From positions 3,764,001-3,828,000 of the forward strand of contig JBAIZL010000376.1 in the NCBI GenBank assembly GCA_036971475.1: 64,000 bases of DNA, read 5' to 3'. Both the position numbers and the translations under genes were made by a program. Origin of the DNA: Prosapia bicincta. Lineage: Eukaryota > Arthropoda > Insecta > Hemiptera > Cercopidae. Shown here piece after piece: positions 63,996 to 64,000 of this stretch. Under the pieces are notes generated by a model. That model did no database searches, was not told the origin of the DNA, and was given only the letters and a program-made list of their open reading frames with translations. Positions within the stretch are counted from its first letter, which is position 1. Each line of letters begins with the position of its first letter.

Positions 63996-64000
63996 TGACT

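Overview
This is an AT-rich eukaryotic window, most likely from an insect. That placement rests on long introns, the insect style of the one clear gene, and abundant Penelope-like (PLE) retroelement debris. I see no bacterial features and cannot name the species; a large, repeat-rich genome such as that of a hemipteran would fit.

One host gene can be assembled. It is a carboxylesterase/cholinesterase-fold gene on the minus strand, read from 38510 down to 10483 in ten exons. Every intron has GT..AG ends and every junction keeps phase. The ten exons give 637 residues plus a stop; the N-terminal exon or exons were not found. The oxyanion-hole motif, the catalytic acid and the catalytic His are all kept. 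The nucleophile elbow reads GQGSG, so Gly stands where the catalytic Ser should be. This points to a non-enzymatic member of the fold (glutactin/neurotactin/neuroligin-like or another silent insect clade), with an unusual Gly/Pro-rich C-terminal tail. A GC-rich block near 55.4-55.7 kb on the same strand is a possible but unproven promoter or first exon.

Most of the rest is repeats, in the introns and in both flanks. The commonest class is short foldback elements made of two inverted copies of a PLE 3' end. I sort them into families A, C, D, E, F, G and H by sequence. Many are bounded by 9-13 bp target-site duplications (TSDs), and several carry a type I hammerhead ribozyme core (CUGANGA, hairpin, GAA, palindromic helix III). 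One nearly full-length PLE (27812-30845), with reverse transcriptase and GIY-YIG endonuclease, lies antisense in the fourth-exon-side intron. It is flanked by a 12-bp TSD, has 468-bp inverted ends with hammerheads, and is broken by frameshifts. Two foldbacks are nested in older repeats, which gives a relative age order.

Other mobile DNA: a hAT-type element with an 8-bp TSD (44034-44789), a Harbinger-like element with TTA ends (61262-62141), a TA-flanked MITE (60091-60447), three copies of a roughly 600-bp repeat with a tRNA-like segment, and a foldback element with about 0.5-kb inverted ends (52365-55180) whose right arm alone holds about seven copies of a 74-bp repeat. An exact 412-bp direct duplication flanks a (CA)n tract at 22.2-23.8 kb.

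Left flank (1-10.4 kb): repeats, one weak candidate terminal exon (5411-5632), a CRE-like site and no confident gene. Right flank (38.5-64 kb): repeats and long AT-rich spacers with no confident coding exon.
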